This document shows, piece after piece, positions 22,290 to 33,147 of a DNA stretch of 61,919 nt. Positions within the stretch are counted from its first letter, which is position 1. Every line of letters begins with the position of its first letter. A program made the translations under genes and the position numbers. The DNA lies in the NCBI GenBank assembly GCA_900175165.2, contig FWWN02000132.1, positions 1 to 61,919 on the forward strand, in the 5' to 3' direction. Source of the DNA: Rhizomucor pusillus. Taxonomy: Eukaryota; Mucoromycota; Mucoromycetes; Mucorales; Lichtheimiaceae. Below the pieces are notes generated by a model. The model was given only the letters and a program-made list of their open reading frames with translations. It ran no database searches and was not told where the DNA came from.

Positions 22290-23103
22290 TATGGCAGTCG
22301 CATAGAGATTAATCGGCGGAGTTATGGTGACGTAGATCATTCTTGAGCGACGAGGATGGATTGGTTGTTGCAGCATTTTGAGACAGCAGAGGTCGGGGCT
22401 ACCTGACTGCTACTATGCATCACATACTGCGAGTCAATCTGCGCTCGATTCTGTGTGAGCAAAGGTTATCATGTTGCTACCCTTTCTCCAAAGAAAGGCT
22501 GCGAACATGTCTACGCTTTGTCATGGTCTCGAAACTGCATCGTTAATAAGCGGTTTGATGCCGTCGACGCAAGAATTAAGTACTGCAAATCTCCATCGCT
22601 TTCTTTACTCATATGTCCGCTTTAAGTCGTATAGAACATTTGCTACATAAGTGGAGACTACTGATGCCGCCCAGAGCCAAGGAAGACAAAACGCGCAAGC
22701 AATAAGAATTCGCATGGGTACTCTGGCGCGATTCAATTTTTGGCAGTGACTACAGTATCATAGAGTACTGTCTGCAAAAATGCGTGTATCCAGTGATGCT
22801 TTATTGATAATTTATATATCTATTGTAGGCTATTTACGCATTTACACTGCCAAAAGTGTGCCGAGCAATTTCCAAGAACATGCCAAAGTCCTTTCGGAGA
22901 CCCCGTGAAAACTCTTTGCAATCTTTTGCCAACAGAATCACGAAGATCTATTAAAATCACTTAGAGAGACCCTGCTAATAAAGTTCAAGAATTTCGCTTA
23001 AAATACAAAATACGCTGTAGAGCAATGACGATGAAACGAGAAGGGAATTACCCTTAGTGGAGCGTGAAGGCATCGGCTTGTGAGGAAACTCAGGCATAAG
23101 ACC
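22290..23103. other. Non-coding sequence downstream of dead transposase
   Basis: About 810 bp with no long open frame and no motif I recognise. A short palindromic stretch, ACAGTATCATAGAGTACTGT, lies near 22752-22771. It may include the 3' flank of the Tc1-type element, but I could not identify its terminal inverted repeat. Confidence 0.4.
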
Positions 23104-24401
23104 TTACAGTCTTTCTCTATTACGGCACTTATCAAAGCATTTAACAGAGTAAGAAACAAAACCTTGAAAATAATGTAACGTTAAGCTATCGCATGCCTCA
23201 CTAATTCTGGTCATTAGTGTCTCTTTTTCCAAAAGCCTGTTGCGCCTTACTTTGCTCTTGACTACAGACCAGAACTTCTTAATAGGATTGAGCTCGGGAG
23301 AGTATGGAGGAAGATATACGTACCGATAACCCTGGGAGGTGATATACTTGCCTATATCAGATGAGCCATGGATAGGGGCATTATCCATTACAAGATAATG
23401 ACCCTTCATTTGTGAATATTTATCCATCTCATCCATTGTAGCCTTCAGAAAGCTCAGGTAGTGTCCTGTGACAGTTCCTGTGCTTATAAGATCAGCATGA
23501 CCTTCTCGTTTTCTTGTTTTTGGCCGGCGGTTGTGGAAGTCTCAGACTGCATTTAATCAGACCTGAGGCAGAGATAGCGCCCTGGATGGTGGTCGTCTTG
23601 GCTCGCGTTTCGGGGACTGTGACCACTGCAGGTGAGCCTTTCTTTGACCAGGCCATGCTGCATTTCATATTGATATGGAAGGCAGACTCATCAAGAAAGA
23701 CGCAGTTTTTTTAAAAAGTCCATGTCAGTATTCTCCCATTTGCGGACCCAGTCAAGGCGCTCTTGGATTTTAGCCTCGCTGTTCCTGTCCACAGGTTGGA
23801 ACCGGGCTTTTTTCAGTGTCAAGTTGCACTGCGTCTTCACGAATTCATAGAGAGTGCTCTTCGAGACCTTAAGTCCCTCAAACTTCTGATGCAGCCGCTC
23901 CATAAGCTGTTCCAGCACAACTGAAGGATTCTCACCAACATACTCTAAGATGACCTTCTTATGCTCCTCAGTGAGAATACGCGGGCAGCCATTCTTTTTA
24001 CGCTTCTTAAAGATGCTGTCAGGGTCCTTTTCATACTGTATGGCCCATCTCTGCGCCGTACGAACATGGATTCCCAACTGCTTCGCAGCAGCTGATGCAC
24101 TCAAAACCTTATCAAACATCAGTTTAAAAAACCTCACTTTGTCCTGGTCTGAGTAGAGTGTGTACGCTCGCTTGACAGTCGCTTCTCTCATGCGAACGTC
24201 TGCGTCCTTTGGATCATCAGTCTGCATAGCAACGGGCTCACGGCCAGTCTCACGAGGCATATTGAACAAGTACTGCGTGTGCGAGCTCACTGTTTCAAGA
24301 ACATACGTCTCCTCGTCAACAAGATAGTCCATGGGCTCAGGCCTGCCATATTCATCAACGACGTTGCCTTGCCCCTCTTCATAGAAAAACTGGTTATCCA
24401 T
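23104..24401 (-). pseudogene. Tc1/mariner-like transposase, frameshifted and with a mutated catalytic residue
   Basis: A cut-and-paste DDE transposase. The N-terminus (ATG at 24401, MDNQFFYEEGQGNVV) is followed by a helix-turn-helix region (SAAAKQLGIHVRTAQRW; then KNGCPRILTEEHKKVIL and SKSTLYEFVK). The catalytic half has FLDESAFHI (first Asp), LVMDNAPIHGSS (second Asp) and YLPPYSPELNPIKKFWS. The last block should hold the third acidic residue (NPIE), but the codon at 23278-23280 reads AAG, Lys. A one-base excess in the T run at 23706-23712 (A run on the coding strand) breaks the frame just before the first catalytic Asp. Without these lesions it would be about 430 residues. A truncated relative lies at 20523-20630. 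Confidence 0.9.
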
Positions 24402-24512
24402 TGTGAAATGTGTGTGGTGTGGTACTTTGAGTGTGTGAAATGGTAGGAAGAAGGAAAACAAAAGCCGAAACGCTCACGTATTTTATATAGTCCTCAGTCT
24501 GCCAAGCTTTGT

Positions 24513-24630
24513 GCGACAAGACTTTTTGGTTATGCGACATCTGATTTGTAAACACACGACATCTATCTTTGGGAAACGCGAATTTGATTTTTTGACAAAT
24601 ACGACATCAATTTTCACCGGAGGGCGACAT
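24513..24630. repeat. Five copies of a (G/A)CGACA(T/A) motif upstream of the transposase
   Basis: The heptamer GCGACAA or (G/A)CGACAT occurs at 24513, 24534, 24556, 24601 and 24624, all on the plus strand, in the roughly 120 bp upstream of the transposase start. Regularly repeated short motifs in this place could be transposase binding sites near the element end. That role is inference. Confidence 0.5.
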
Positions 24631-25397
24631 TACTTTCCGGAAAGGGTGTACTCTACAGATACTGGCTGGTATCTGTAATGCGATACACCAACTACTCCGA
24701 TTTATGTGTAGTGTTATAATCTTTCGAAAGATGATAAAACGATTTCATCAGTACTGATCAAACGTTCCGACTATACAGTGAGAAAAGTCAGTGTGCAACA
24801 GGTTCTACCCCTGGAAAAACATTGTATGTAGCCAGATAAAAGCATATTTGAGCAAATCATTGATTTATGTACTACTACTTCTTAAACCTACCTTTCATAG
24901 AAAGAGACAGAAGATTTATGTACATATCAAACATACCAATATCTCAAAGGTGGATATTTAATATGTACGCGACACTTTTTTATATTGATGTGCATGAGCA
25001 TATAAAGCGCATTAATGGATTATATATATCGTATGATCCATTGCATTAGGTCTTTCTGTTTCCGCAGGGTAGAGATGGCTAGCATCCACATCTGCAACAC
25101 AGAAGCAGAGACGATAGTAATATATCAGCTGGCAAGATAGTATTATTTCTCTATGCTCCAAAGGAGACATGACTGTTTATCTGCTTTTTGCCGAAAAGCT
25201 GCTGCATGAATATATTGTAGATAGTAGGTCAATGTCGATTCGCAAAATCCCTTCAGCTCTATCAGGAGCAGTGTTCATTCAGACCCAGCTCTTTTTGCAT
25301 CTCATCATTGGCTCTCTGTGAGCCTGGGTTCCTTTAACAATCGTAACGTCAATTTTCCCGCGCTCTGTTGCTTTCGCTTTTTCTTTCGCAAACATCA
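24631..25397. other. Intergenic region upstream of kynureninase
   Basis: About 770 bp with no recognised gene. It contains the outer flank of the dead transposon on the left and the kynureninase promoter and leader on the right (a TCTGTTGCTTTCGCTTTTTC pyrimidine-rich stretch just before the start). Open frames near 24867-25049 are AT-rich and have no known motif. Confidence 0.45.
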
Positions 25398-27171
25398 ATG
25401 TCTTTGAGCGAGAAACTCCAGGCGTTGGCCACCGAAAAAGGTTATCCATTAGACTCTATTGAATTTGCCAAGGCAATGGACAAGGATGACGAATTAGCAA
25501 AGTACAAGGAAGAGTTTGCATTTCCAGCTAGGCGCGATGTTTCAGGAGAGAATCCTGTGATAGGTACAGAAAATGAAGCCCTCTACTATCTCTGAGCAGT
25601 TACTCAAAATCCTTGAACAGAGAATGAATCTCAGTTAGATGAACCATGCACCTATCTTTGTGGAAACTCGCTGGGCCTTATGCCCAAGCGAACTAGGAAC
25701 CTGATTCAAGAAGAATTAGATACCTGGGGTTCAAGGTTTGAAATTGGAAACTTGTCTGTCGCTTGAAGAACAGAGTCCTCACCGATACCAGAGGTGTGGA
25801 AGGTCACTGGAACCATCCTTACAATAGACCCTGGGCACCTATCGATGAAATCGTAAAAGACTCGTTGGCACGTATTGTTGGTATGTGTACAGTAAGGCTT
25901 TCCTTTTGTATACAGCAGAGTATCTAACGAGCAATGAGAACAGGCGGTAAACCAAGCGAAGTTACTGCCATGAACACGCTAACTTCCAATTTGCATACAA
26001 TGATGGCGTCTTTCTACAGACCTACTGCACAGAGATTCAAAATCTTGATTGAGGCTAAAGCTTTTCCTTCTGATCACGCAAGTACTTTATGTTCTTTTCT
26101 ATTGTATGTCATATTCAAGCGTAGCAGTTGTATACTCATAGCCTGTTTTGTTTCTGTTACAATTATCTAGTATGCTGTCACTTCCCAACTGCGCTGGCAT
26201 GGATATGATCCGAAGACTGCGTTGGTGCTCATGACTCCGCGAGAAGATGAAAGCATAATCCGTACTCAAGATATTCTTGAAACCATCAAGAACGACAAGG
26301 AGATCGCATTGGTTATGTTAAGCGGTGTGCAGTACTATACCGGCCAATTTTTCGAGATCGAGACTATCACCAAAGTTGCCAGGGAAGTTGGCTGCGTCGT
26401 TGGCTGGGATCTTGCGCATGCCGTGGGAAATGTGCCGCTTTCTTTGCACGACTGGGGAGTTGACTTTGCTTGTTGGTGCTCCTACAAGTACCTCAACTCC
26501 GGACCAGGCGGCATTGCTGGCTTGTTTGTGCACGAGCGCCATGCTTACGACTTTGATCGACCAAGGTAGGCCAGGTAGGCTAAACGAAAACGGGCAAACA
26601 TCTAACCGTCGACTGCTAGGTTTTCTGGATGGTGGGGCAATGAGAAGGAGTCCCGATTCGAAATGGCATCAGGTAACACAAATCCTTTTCTTTTCCTTTT
26701 GGATCTCCATATTTCGGTGATAATGCTAAACGAGACCTAGAATTCCGTCCCAGTCCCGGCGCTTCCGGCTTTCAGCTTAGCAACCCTAGCGTTCTCAACA
26801 TGGTATCTCTTTTCGGGTCGCTTGAACTTTTTGATGCTGCTGGGCTGCAAACTCTACGAGCTAAATCTGTGCTGTTGACTGGGTATTTGGAGCATCTGCT
26901 GAAGAGCGTTCTCGCTGATCACTACAGAGCCGGCCGATTCTCAATTCTGACGCCAACTGATCCTAATCAACGTGGCTGCCAGCTATCGTTAGATTTTCCA
27001 GAACGCATGGTGGAGGTGTTTGATGCATTGCATGCACGTGGTGTTATTGTCGATGAGCGGAAGCCGACCGTCATCCGATTTGCACCTGTGCCTTTGTATA
27101 ATTCGTTCATTGATGTCCTTAAAGGTGTCACCTATCTTAAGCAGGCCATGGATCACGTTTTTGAAAACTAA
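25398..27171 (+). CDS. BNA5: Kynureninase (L-kynurenine hydrolase)
   Basis: A PLP enzyme of the kynurenine route to NAD that cleaves 3-hydroxykynurenine to 3-hydroxyanthranilate and alanine. About six exons. The start ATG at 25398 gives [17 protein letters not shown]. After the first intron comes [19 protein letters not shown], then [19 protein letters not shown], a classic kynureninase block. [20 protein letters not shown] and [18 protein letters not shown] follow. The PLP-lysine region is intact ([18 protein letters not shown]), as are [13 protein letters not shown] and [12 protein letters not shown]. The C-terminal domain has [20 protein letters not shown] and [19 protein letters not shown]. 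The gene looks functional. Quinolinate phosphoribosyltransferase of the same pathway lies 15 kb away but is not co-transcribed. Confidence 0.95.
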
Positions 27172-27488
27172 GGAGAATGGGATATTTAGCAATATATGCC
27201 TCCTTACACGATAAACTATAAACTTTTGATATTCGACAATGCTGGCTCCAATCTTGGTTCGATCATGCATGCGTGTGTCGACAACAAACGGAGATGTTCA
27301 TTGCATCTTTTTGCATCAAAAATTTGAGTAATGTTACAGATAGAGGGGTTCTATATGTTAGATCGCATGAAAAAATAAGAAAATATTCTTGTCTTTTGCT
27401 ACCCAGAGCAAAAGATAAAACAGATATATCGCGCCAGGAAGCTTAACAAAAGGGGTTTTGTTCGAGAGCTGGCGGGAGAGAACTGCAT
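27172..27488. other. Intergenic region between convergent genes
   Basis: About 315 bp between the kynureninase stop and the stop of the Zn2Cys6 gene. It is AT-rich with an AAAAAATAAG stretch near 27369; nothing coding is seen. Probably the two 3' UTRs. Confidence 0.45.
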
Positions 27489-28238
27489 TTATCTTTTCCG
27501 TTTCTTGACGGGATGCTGTGCATACTCGTCGTCTTCTGAGCGGTATTCTGACGGACTAGCGCTTTGTGGAGGCAGGGGTGCTGGGGGCGGCGAATAGCGT
27601 CGATAGTGCTGGAATGCAAGAGGCGGCAAATCATGGCGGTGATGTTCGCGTGGAGAAGAGTCGGTTAGCCGAGGATAAGCCGAAGATGGTGCCGAGAGAT
27701 TATGTATTGAAGGTAGCCTGTAATCATGAGCCGAGGAAAGACGTGGTGAGCCCGCTGTCGGCACAGGCCTTTGCACTGGGGGGGACGACCGTGAAGGGGG
27801 CGGAGACATGGAACCCGCGGCGGCGGAAGGCTGAGGTGATGGAGGGCGTTGTCGATGTAACGGTGGAAGGGACGAGGAAGGGACCGGAGAGCCTGAAGCA
27901 GGATGGCCTTTGTTTCTGTTCAGAAAGCTGTTTACTAGCACTGGATCAAGATCCGCAACTGATATTTGCGTCTGCAAAATGGTTTTGAGCATATCTTCGA
28001 TGGTTTTCAAGCGTTCCTCAATGGCCTCCAGAGCTGCTTTGCTTGGAGCATTCCGGCGATCTTCTGTCTGTGCAGACGACGGATAGATGCAGTGAACTGC
28101 CGCTTTCAGGCAAGTGCTACAAGGTTGCTCACCGTTACATTTTGTCTTCTTGCGACGGCATTCGCTGCATGCACTGACGATCTTGACGCGTTTCTTTCGT
28201 GGTTCCATAGAAGGGCGTTGTTGTTCATCGCCGGGCAT
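27489..28238 (-). CDS. Zn(II)2Cys6 binuclear-cluster transcription factor
   Basis: A single-exon fungal regulator of about 249 residues. The zinc cluster is near residues 24-51: CSECRRKKTKCNGEQPC followed by STC and a sixth Cys in VHCIYP, with the six-cysteine spacing of Gal4-type factors. A basic stretch (RKKRVKI) precedes it. After the cluster, LEAIEERLKTIEDMLKTIL is a short coiled coil suitable for dimerisation. The rest is Pro/Ser-rich and ends in a basic KKRKR. There is no fungal_trans middle homology domain, so it is a small variant. The start is taken at MPGDEQQRP (28238); an upstream in-frame ATG at 28379 would add a hydrophobic, unlikely extension. It is divergent from the muskelin gene with about 230 bp between. 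Confidence 0.88.
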   Translation of the reverse strand: MPGDEQQRPSMEPRKKRVKIVSACSECRRKKTKCNGEQPCSTCLKAAVHCIYPSSAQTEDRRNAPSKAALEAIEERLKTIEDMLKTILQTQISVADLDPVLVNSFLNRNKGHPASGSPVPSSSLPPLHRQRPPSPQPSAAAGSMSPPPSRSSPPVQRPVPTAGSPRLSSAHDYRLPSIHNLSAPSSAYPRLTDSSPREHHRHDLPPLAFQHYRRYSPPPAPLPPQSASPSEYRSEDDEYAQHPVKKRKR

Positions 28239-28471
28239 GATAGAGCGAGCAAGCGTTGAAAAGAAAGGAGAGTAAAGGCTATGTAAGAAGAAAAAAGAGT
28301 GGAAGGAAAAGACTGACGAGGAGGGAAGAGCCGGTCGGCCTGGCCTAAGCGGTCGTGTGAGCCATACCTTCTGCATCAAATTGATTGGCTGTCCTGGCAG
28401 GCATTTTGCACAATTCCCCCCTGATATGGTATCCGCGTATCGTGTTGTCTCTTTTCCTTTTTGTTGCTGTT

Positions 28472-31400
28472 ATGGGCTTCGACGCCGACGAATCCGGCAG
28501 AACTCACTCTCGCATAAATGAGACTGCAGAGCAGTTAGAGGGCCTTTGCATGTCGCCCTCAACTTCAAACTCTTTGACACACTCCGTAGCACAAAATAGT
28601 CGCGGTCTACGTTTGCATATTACTCACGATCAGTCTGTTCACGATTTGCAAAGCATCGTCGCTACAACGCCTTCAGTCAAGCTATCTTATACTATTTACG
28701 GCTGCTCCTCCTATACAAATGTTTACCGTCCGGAAAATATCCTTATCGATGAAACGACAGACCAAGCGTCTCGCTGGGCGTCTGCAGCCAATGATTCAGA
28801 CCAATATATCATATTGCAACTCGAGATGCCTGCGATAGCATGTATGTAAATTCTGGTCGGCTACGGAGCTGGTAAGTTCAGCTTACATGTATAATCCAAC
28901 GAACTAATGCAGGTGCTATTCGGTTCGGCAAGTATCATACATGTAGGTAATGTCTGTTACCAGGCAATACGTAATCCTGCTCACTGTCCGGTTGCCAGAT
29001 CATGTTTGTAATTTGAAAGAATTCAAGATCTATGGAGGAATGGATACTGAAAATATGGTCGAAATACTGCATCACGGTAAGCATTAGGGAAGAAACAACG
29101 TACAAATCTTGGTTGGAATGCACTGAAATTACGAATGTGCGTTGAAGGTCTTCAAAACAACAATGAAGCGGAATTATTCTCGCTTAAATACAACTTTGAT
29201 GGATCGGTAAAGCGTGATAGCTCATGTTTGGCTGCGGCGTAGGAATTATTTCTTAACTCCAAACGAAGATATTACCCATACAATATATCAAGATAGTTCC
29301 GCTGGCAGCATATCATGCTAGTTTCAATTACAGCATCTGGTTTGTAGAAGTACTTGGGATCAAGCAGGAACAACTGGTGACAAATGCGCTGCGGGCTTAT
29401 TACAATGTTCGTGTTTGGTATGGGGTGGTATCAGCTTGCTCACAGAGAATCTGTGCTAGTACAAGGAACTCCAAATAATAAGACTTTGCTTGAAGCATTT
29501 TCGGCAACGTAACATGATGGAGATTTTCAACGGCATTCAGGAACAAACTGGTGTCAAGTTAGAACATCCATTATTGGCGCAGTTGCATCGTTGTCTTGTT
29601 TTAGAAGGCGATTTTCAAACAGCAGAGAAAATAATTCATCATGCACAGAGCCGCAAGTTCTTCGAGAAATATGTATCGACTTCCTCGTATAAAGCGCTTT
29701 GGAGACGACTACGGCCACATATATCTTCAGGTGATTCGAGTTGGGTCCTTGCATGTCATTATTCTTGTATGGCAGAAGCATGCTTGCTGATACTCGCAAA
29801 CAATATGTAGATGGGCTACCCTGTGCGAGAGGAGGTCATCAGATGTGCCTAGATCCGGACAAACAGCATATCTATCTGTTAGGAGGCTGGGATGGACAGT
29901 GTGACATGGCAGATTTTTGGCGATATCGTATCGAGGATAATCAATGGGAGCTTTTGAGCCGAGACATAGAAAAGTATGGTTTGAAATTTCTTCGAGTAAT
30001 CCGAATACACGGCATTCGGAAACTGACATTGTGCTACCTATCTTAGACAGGGAGGTCCCAGTGCTCGTTCTTGCCACAAGTTATGCTTTGATCCAGGGTC
30101 TCGAACGATTTATGTCCTCGGCCGTCTCGTAGAAGCTTGGGCTGTTTCGGTATTGAAACCAGAGGCTGACTTTTATCGATATCGAGTCGATGAAGACCAG
30201 TGGGAGAGGATTAGTGGAAACACGGCTGTAAATATCATCAAAGGGTTACTGGGATATCTGCGTCGCTGATTCGGATATTATAGCAGGAAGGCGGTCCAGA
30301 ATTGATATATGATTACCAGATGTGCATCGACAGCCAGACTGCTACTATGTATGTATTTGGCGGCCGAGTGGTCACCGATAATCCGAGTCACCATATATAC
30401 AGTGGACTGTACATGTATGATATCAAATCCAACACATGGAAACTTAAAAGGTAAGTAAGCTCTGCATAAACCATCATAATGGTTGGTAACAGGAGACTGT
30501 AGGGGTGACATTGACGATCGTCGTGCCGGTTATCTGTACATGGGCACTCGATTACCGTCCCGTGTTGGTCACGTAATGCTTTTTGACCCAATCACTCGTG
30601 ATCTACTAATTTTTGGAGGGCAAAGGGTCAAAGACTGTCTATATGATCTTCACCGCTACTCAGTGGATCTGGACACGGTGGCTGAATTGTGGCAAGACTA
30701 CTCTAAGCCGTCTGGACCGGATCCTGGCTATACACAGCGAGCGACAATGGATATTGATCTGCGAGAACTTTATGTATTCACGGGTTATATGGGCAGCAAA
30801 GCAATTTGCGAGCCTAGAAATGCATTGTGGGTGTACAACATCCCCAGAAGACAATGGCGTAAAGTGTACCAAAGTGATGATACCATATCTGTTAAAAACG
30901 GCAAACTTTCGATGGATGCAAGCGATGAGGACAAGGAACCATGTCCGAGGTGAGTGCACGGAAATGATTCAAAAAAAGTAGCTCAATTGCAGAAGATTTG
31001 CGCATCAGATCGTTTACGATCCGCAAACGAGATTGCAGTACATTTTTGGCGGGAATCCTGGAGATGCCAATGATAATACGCGCAGACTTGACGATCTCTG
31101 GCAGCTGAAGCTTGCCAAGTAAGAACTCTTTGAAAATAAGCACAAGGACGTAAAGCAAACTGTTGTGTACTAACAAAGATGGAACGATTCCTTAGAGAAA
31201 CAACCCAAAGCATTGTTAGACGGTGCCTTTATCTTGTTAGGGCACAATATCTGAGAGAAATGTGCATTGATATAGACAAGCGACAGCAGGCGGAGGATGG
31301 CACGGGAGTGTCGACCGAAGCAATGGCAGCATTGGAATATCTTCGAGCGCAGATTACGCCGCTTGTCGATGATAGGTCCAAAGAAGAAAGCACAGCGCTT

Positions 31401-31680
31401 ACGCAATTAGCATCGATGGTATGCATGGGCGGCTCAGACGACCATCGTGCGTTTCAATCGGCAAGCATGGAATATCCGTATTTGACAGTTGGTACTGGTA
31501 AAGGTTTCAATGCAATCAGGATTAATACAACTCAGTAGTGCCGATGCTGACATAATACCGCGTGCAGGCAAAGTCTTCCAAGCGCGCACCAAATTATTCG
31601 AACAGTTGATAGCATATTTTCCCAAAGATATGCGAGAGCCAAAAGAATGCCTCATAGATGCTGTCAAATTTGGACAATGA
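28472..31680 (+). CDS. MKLN1: Muskelin (MKLN1-like; discoidin, LisH/CTLH and kelch repeats)
   Basis: Muskelin is a subunit of the CTLH/GID E3 ubiquitin ligase in animals. Order in the sequence: the discoidin-like domain with YTIYGCSSYTNVYRPENIL, RFGKYHT and HVCNLKEFKIYGGM; then SRIVPLAAYHASFNYSIWFV; then LisH/CTLH with IIRLCLKHFRQRNMMEIFNG and HPLLAQLHRCLVLEGDF. Kelch repeats follow: GGHQMCLDPDKQHIYLLGGW, GPSARSCHKLCFDPGSR, YDYQMCIDSQTATMYVFGGR, RVGHVMLFDPITRDLLIFGG and RFAHQIVYDPQTRLQYIFGG. The tail has LFEQLIAYFPKDMREP, as in animal muskelin. All domains of the animal protein are present in order, through about 12 short introns. The start at 28472 (MGFDADESG) is the best in-frame ATG, but a further upstream start is possible. 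I see no disabling lesion. Confidence 0.9.
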
Positions 31681-31901
31681 TCGCTAGGATTTATCCCAGC
31701 GCGATTGTCTGGTTGACATGAATCGCTTTGCATGCAGAATACATACCAAATATCCTTGAGAATGTAATACAACATCACAGCATTTGCATTGGCTGCACGC
31801 GGAAGGGTCCCGTTCCAAATATAGCAAAATCCAATGTTGAGAGTGCACGCACCCTCTTTCACCCGCACCGTTCCTTTGTTTCACTGTCTCTAGTCTCTTC
31901 C

Positions 31902-33016
31902 ATGGCGACAACAATCGCCACACACACAGCGACAAACTTGAAATCCCAGCATGCTCCTCCAGCGTCGCAGGCACCGTCCCTTCATTTAATATCGTCCTCT
32001 TTGGAAACACCAACACAGCAAGGACGAAGAGAAGACGCTATTGTGATCGTCCTTCAGGACCTTCTGTGCCACTTTGCACTGTATATTGTCCACATTGCCT
32101 TTTTAATCTATACAGCATGTCGTGTCTTGCGTAAATACATTGACAATCACATCTCCTGCAGCGGCTTACACAGCAATCACGTACCTGACCGTTCACGGAT
32201 CCTCCACGACAAGGCACGGCTAGTCAAAATACCAAAGCACTTGTCTTTCCTGATATCACGTGAACTTGCTATTGAACGCTCGGTTGAGGACTGGGAGATG
32301 CTCGTCAATGATATCTGTCTCGCAACATGCTGGGCGTGGGAGTTTGGTGTCCACCAAGTGTCCGTCTTTGATGCCTCAGGCGAGCTTCAGTCTATGACTA
32401 TGGATATCTGCAAACAGCAATACAACACTCTATTTCAATGGATCAAATCATCACAATCAGCATCATCATCTGATGAAATTAGCAAGAGCATGGCATGTAA
32501 GCAAGAAATATCGCTGTGCAAGATGACGTTCATGTTAACCCATACTTTTCAAGTACTTAAATTTAGAATTGTCACTCCTAAAGAAGGTCGACCGCAGATA
32601 GCCAAGGTCACGCAAGACATCGCAAAACATTTGCAAACGACGGGAGGATCCAGCGACGACATCGATATCGGCATGGTGGACAAGTTTGTGCACAGTAAGT
32701 TGTTGAATGGAGATGATGTATCTTGTGGACATAGCATCTAAATCGTTCATAGAGGATAGCATTTCTGACCCTGACCTGATGCTTGTGTGCGACGGTCTGC
32801 CACATAATTACATTTCATTGGACGGCTTCCCTCCTTGGCACATTCGACTCACTGAATTTTTGTAAGCAGAAAAAGGCTTGATCATTGGAAACATTTAACT
32901 TATTAATTGCCATGCTTCCTTGCAGAAACGAAAGTACTAGTCATCGAATTGATTATGCGCTCATTTCACGATGCCTCTATCGCTACTCCAAGGTCGAGCA
33001 GAGATTTGGCCATTAA
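31902..33016 (+). CDS. NUS1: NUS1/NgBR subunit of dehydrodolichyl diphosphate synthase
   Basis: The non-catalytic cis-prenyltransferase subunit that pairs with the Rer2/Srt1/DHDDS chain at the ER to make dolichol. The start at 31902 (MATTIATHTATN) is followed by one hydrophobic segment (FALYIVHIAFLIYTACRVL) near residues 55-75, the expected membrane anchor. The conserved domain begins KIPKHLSFLISRELAIERS and includes CLATCWAWEFGVHQVSVFDA and SGELQSM. A short intron after FVHSK/FVH near 32697 leads to DPDLMLVCDGLPHNYISL and FPPWHIRLTEFL. The last exon ends YSKVEQRFGH, carrying the C-terminal R-x-G motif typical of NUS1 that completes the partner's active site. Its stop is about 130 bp from the convergent AN1-protein gene's stop. 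Confidence 0.85.
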
Positions 33017-33147
33017 TAACATCCATTTTCATACCCTCCAGCCCTGTCTGCAGTATTTCTTCATGATCTTTTGAATTTACATCTTTGCTTTGTATCTACA
33101 CGCCTGGAAACCGGAAAATAGATTTACAAAAACGTATATGTGATACA

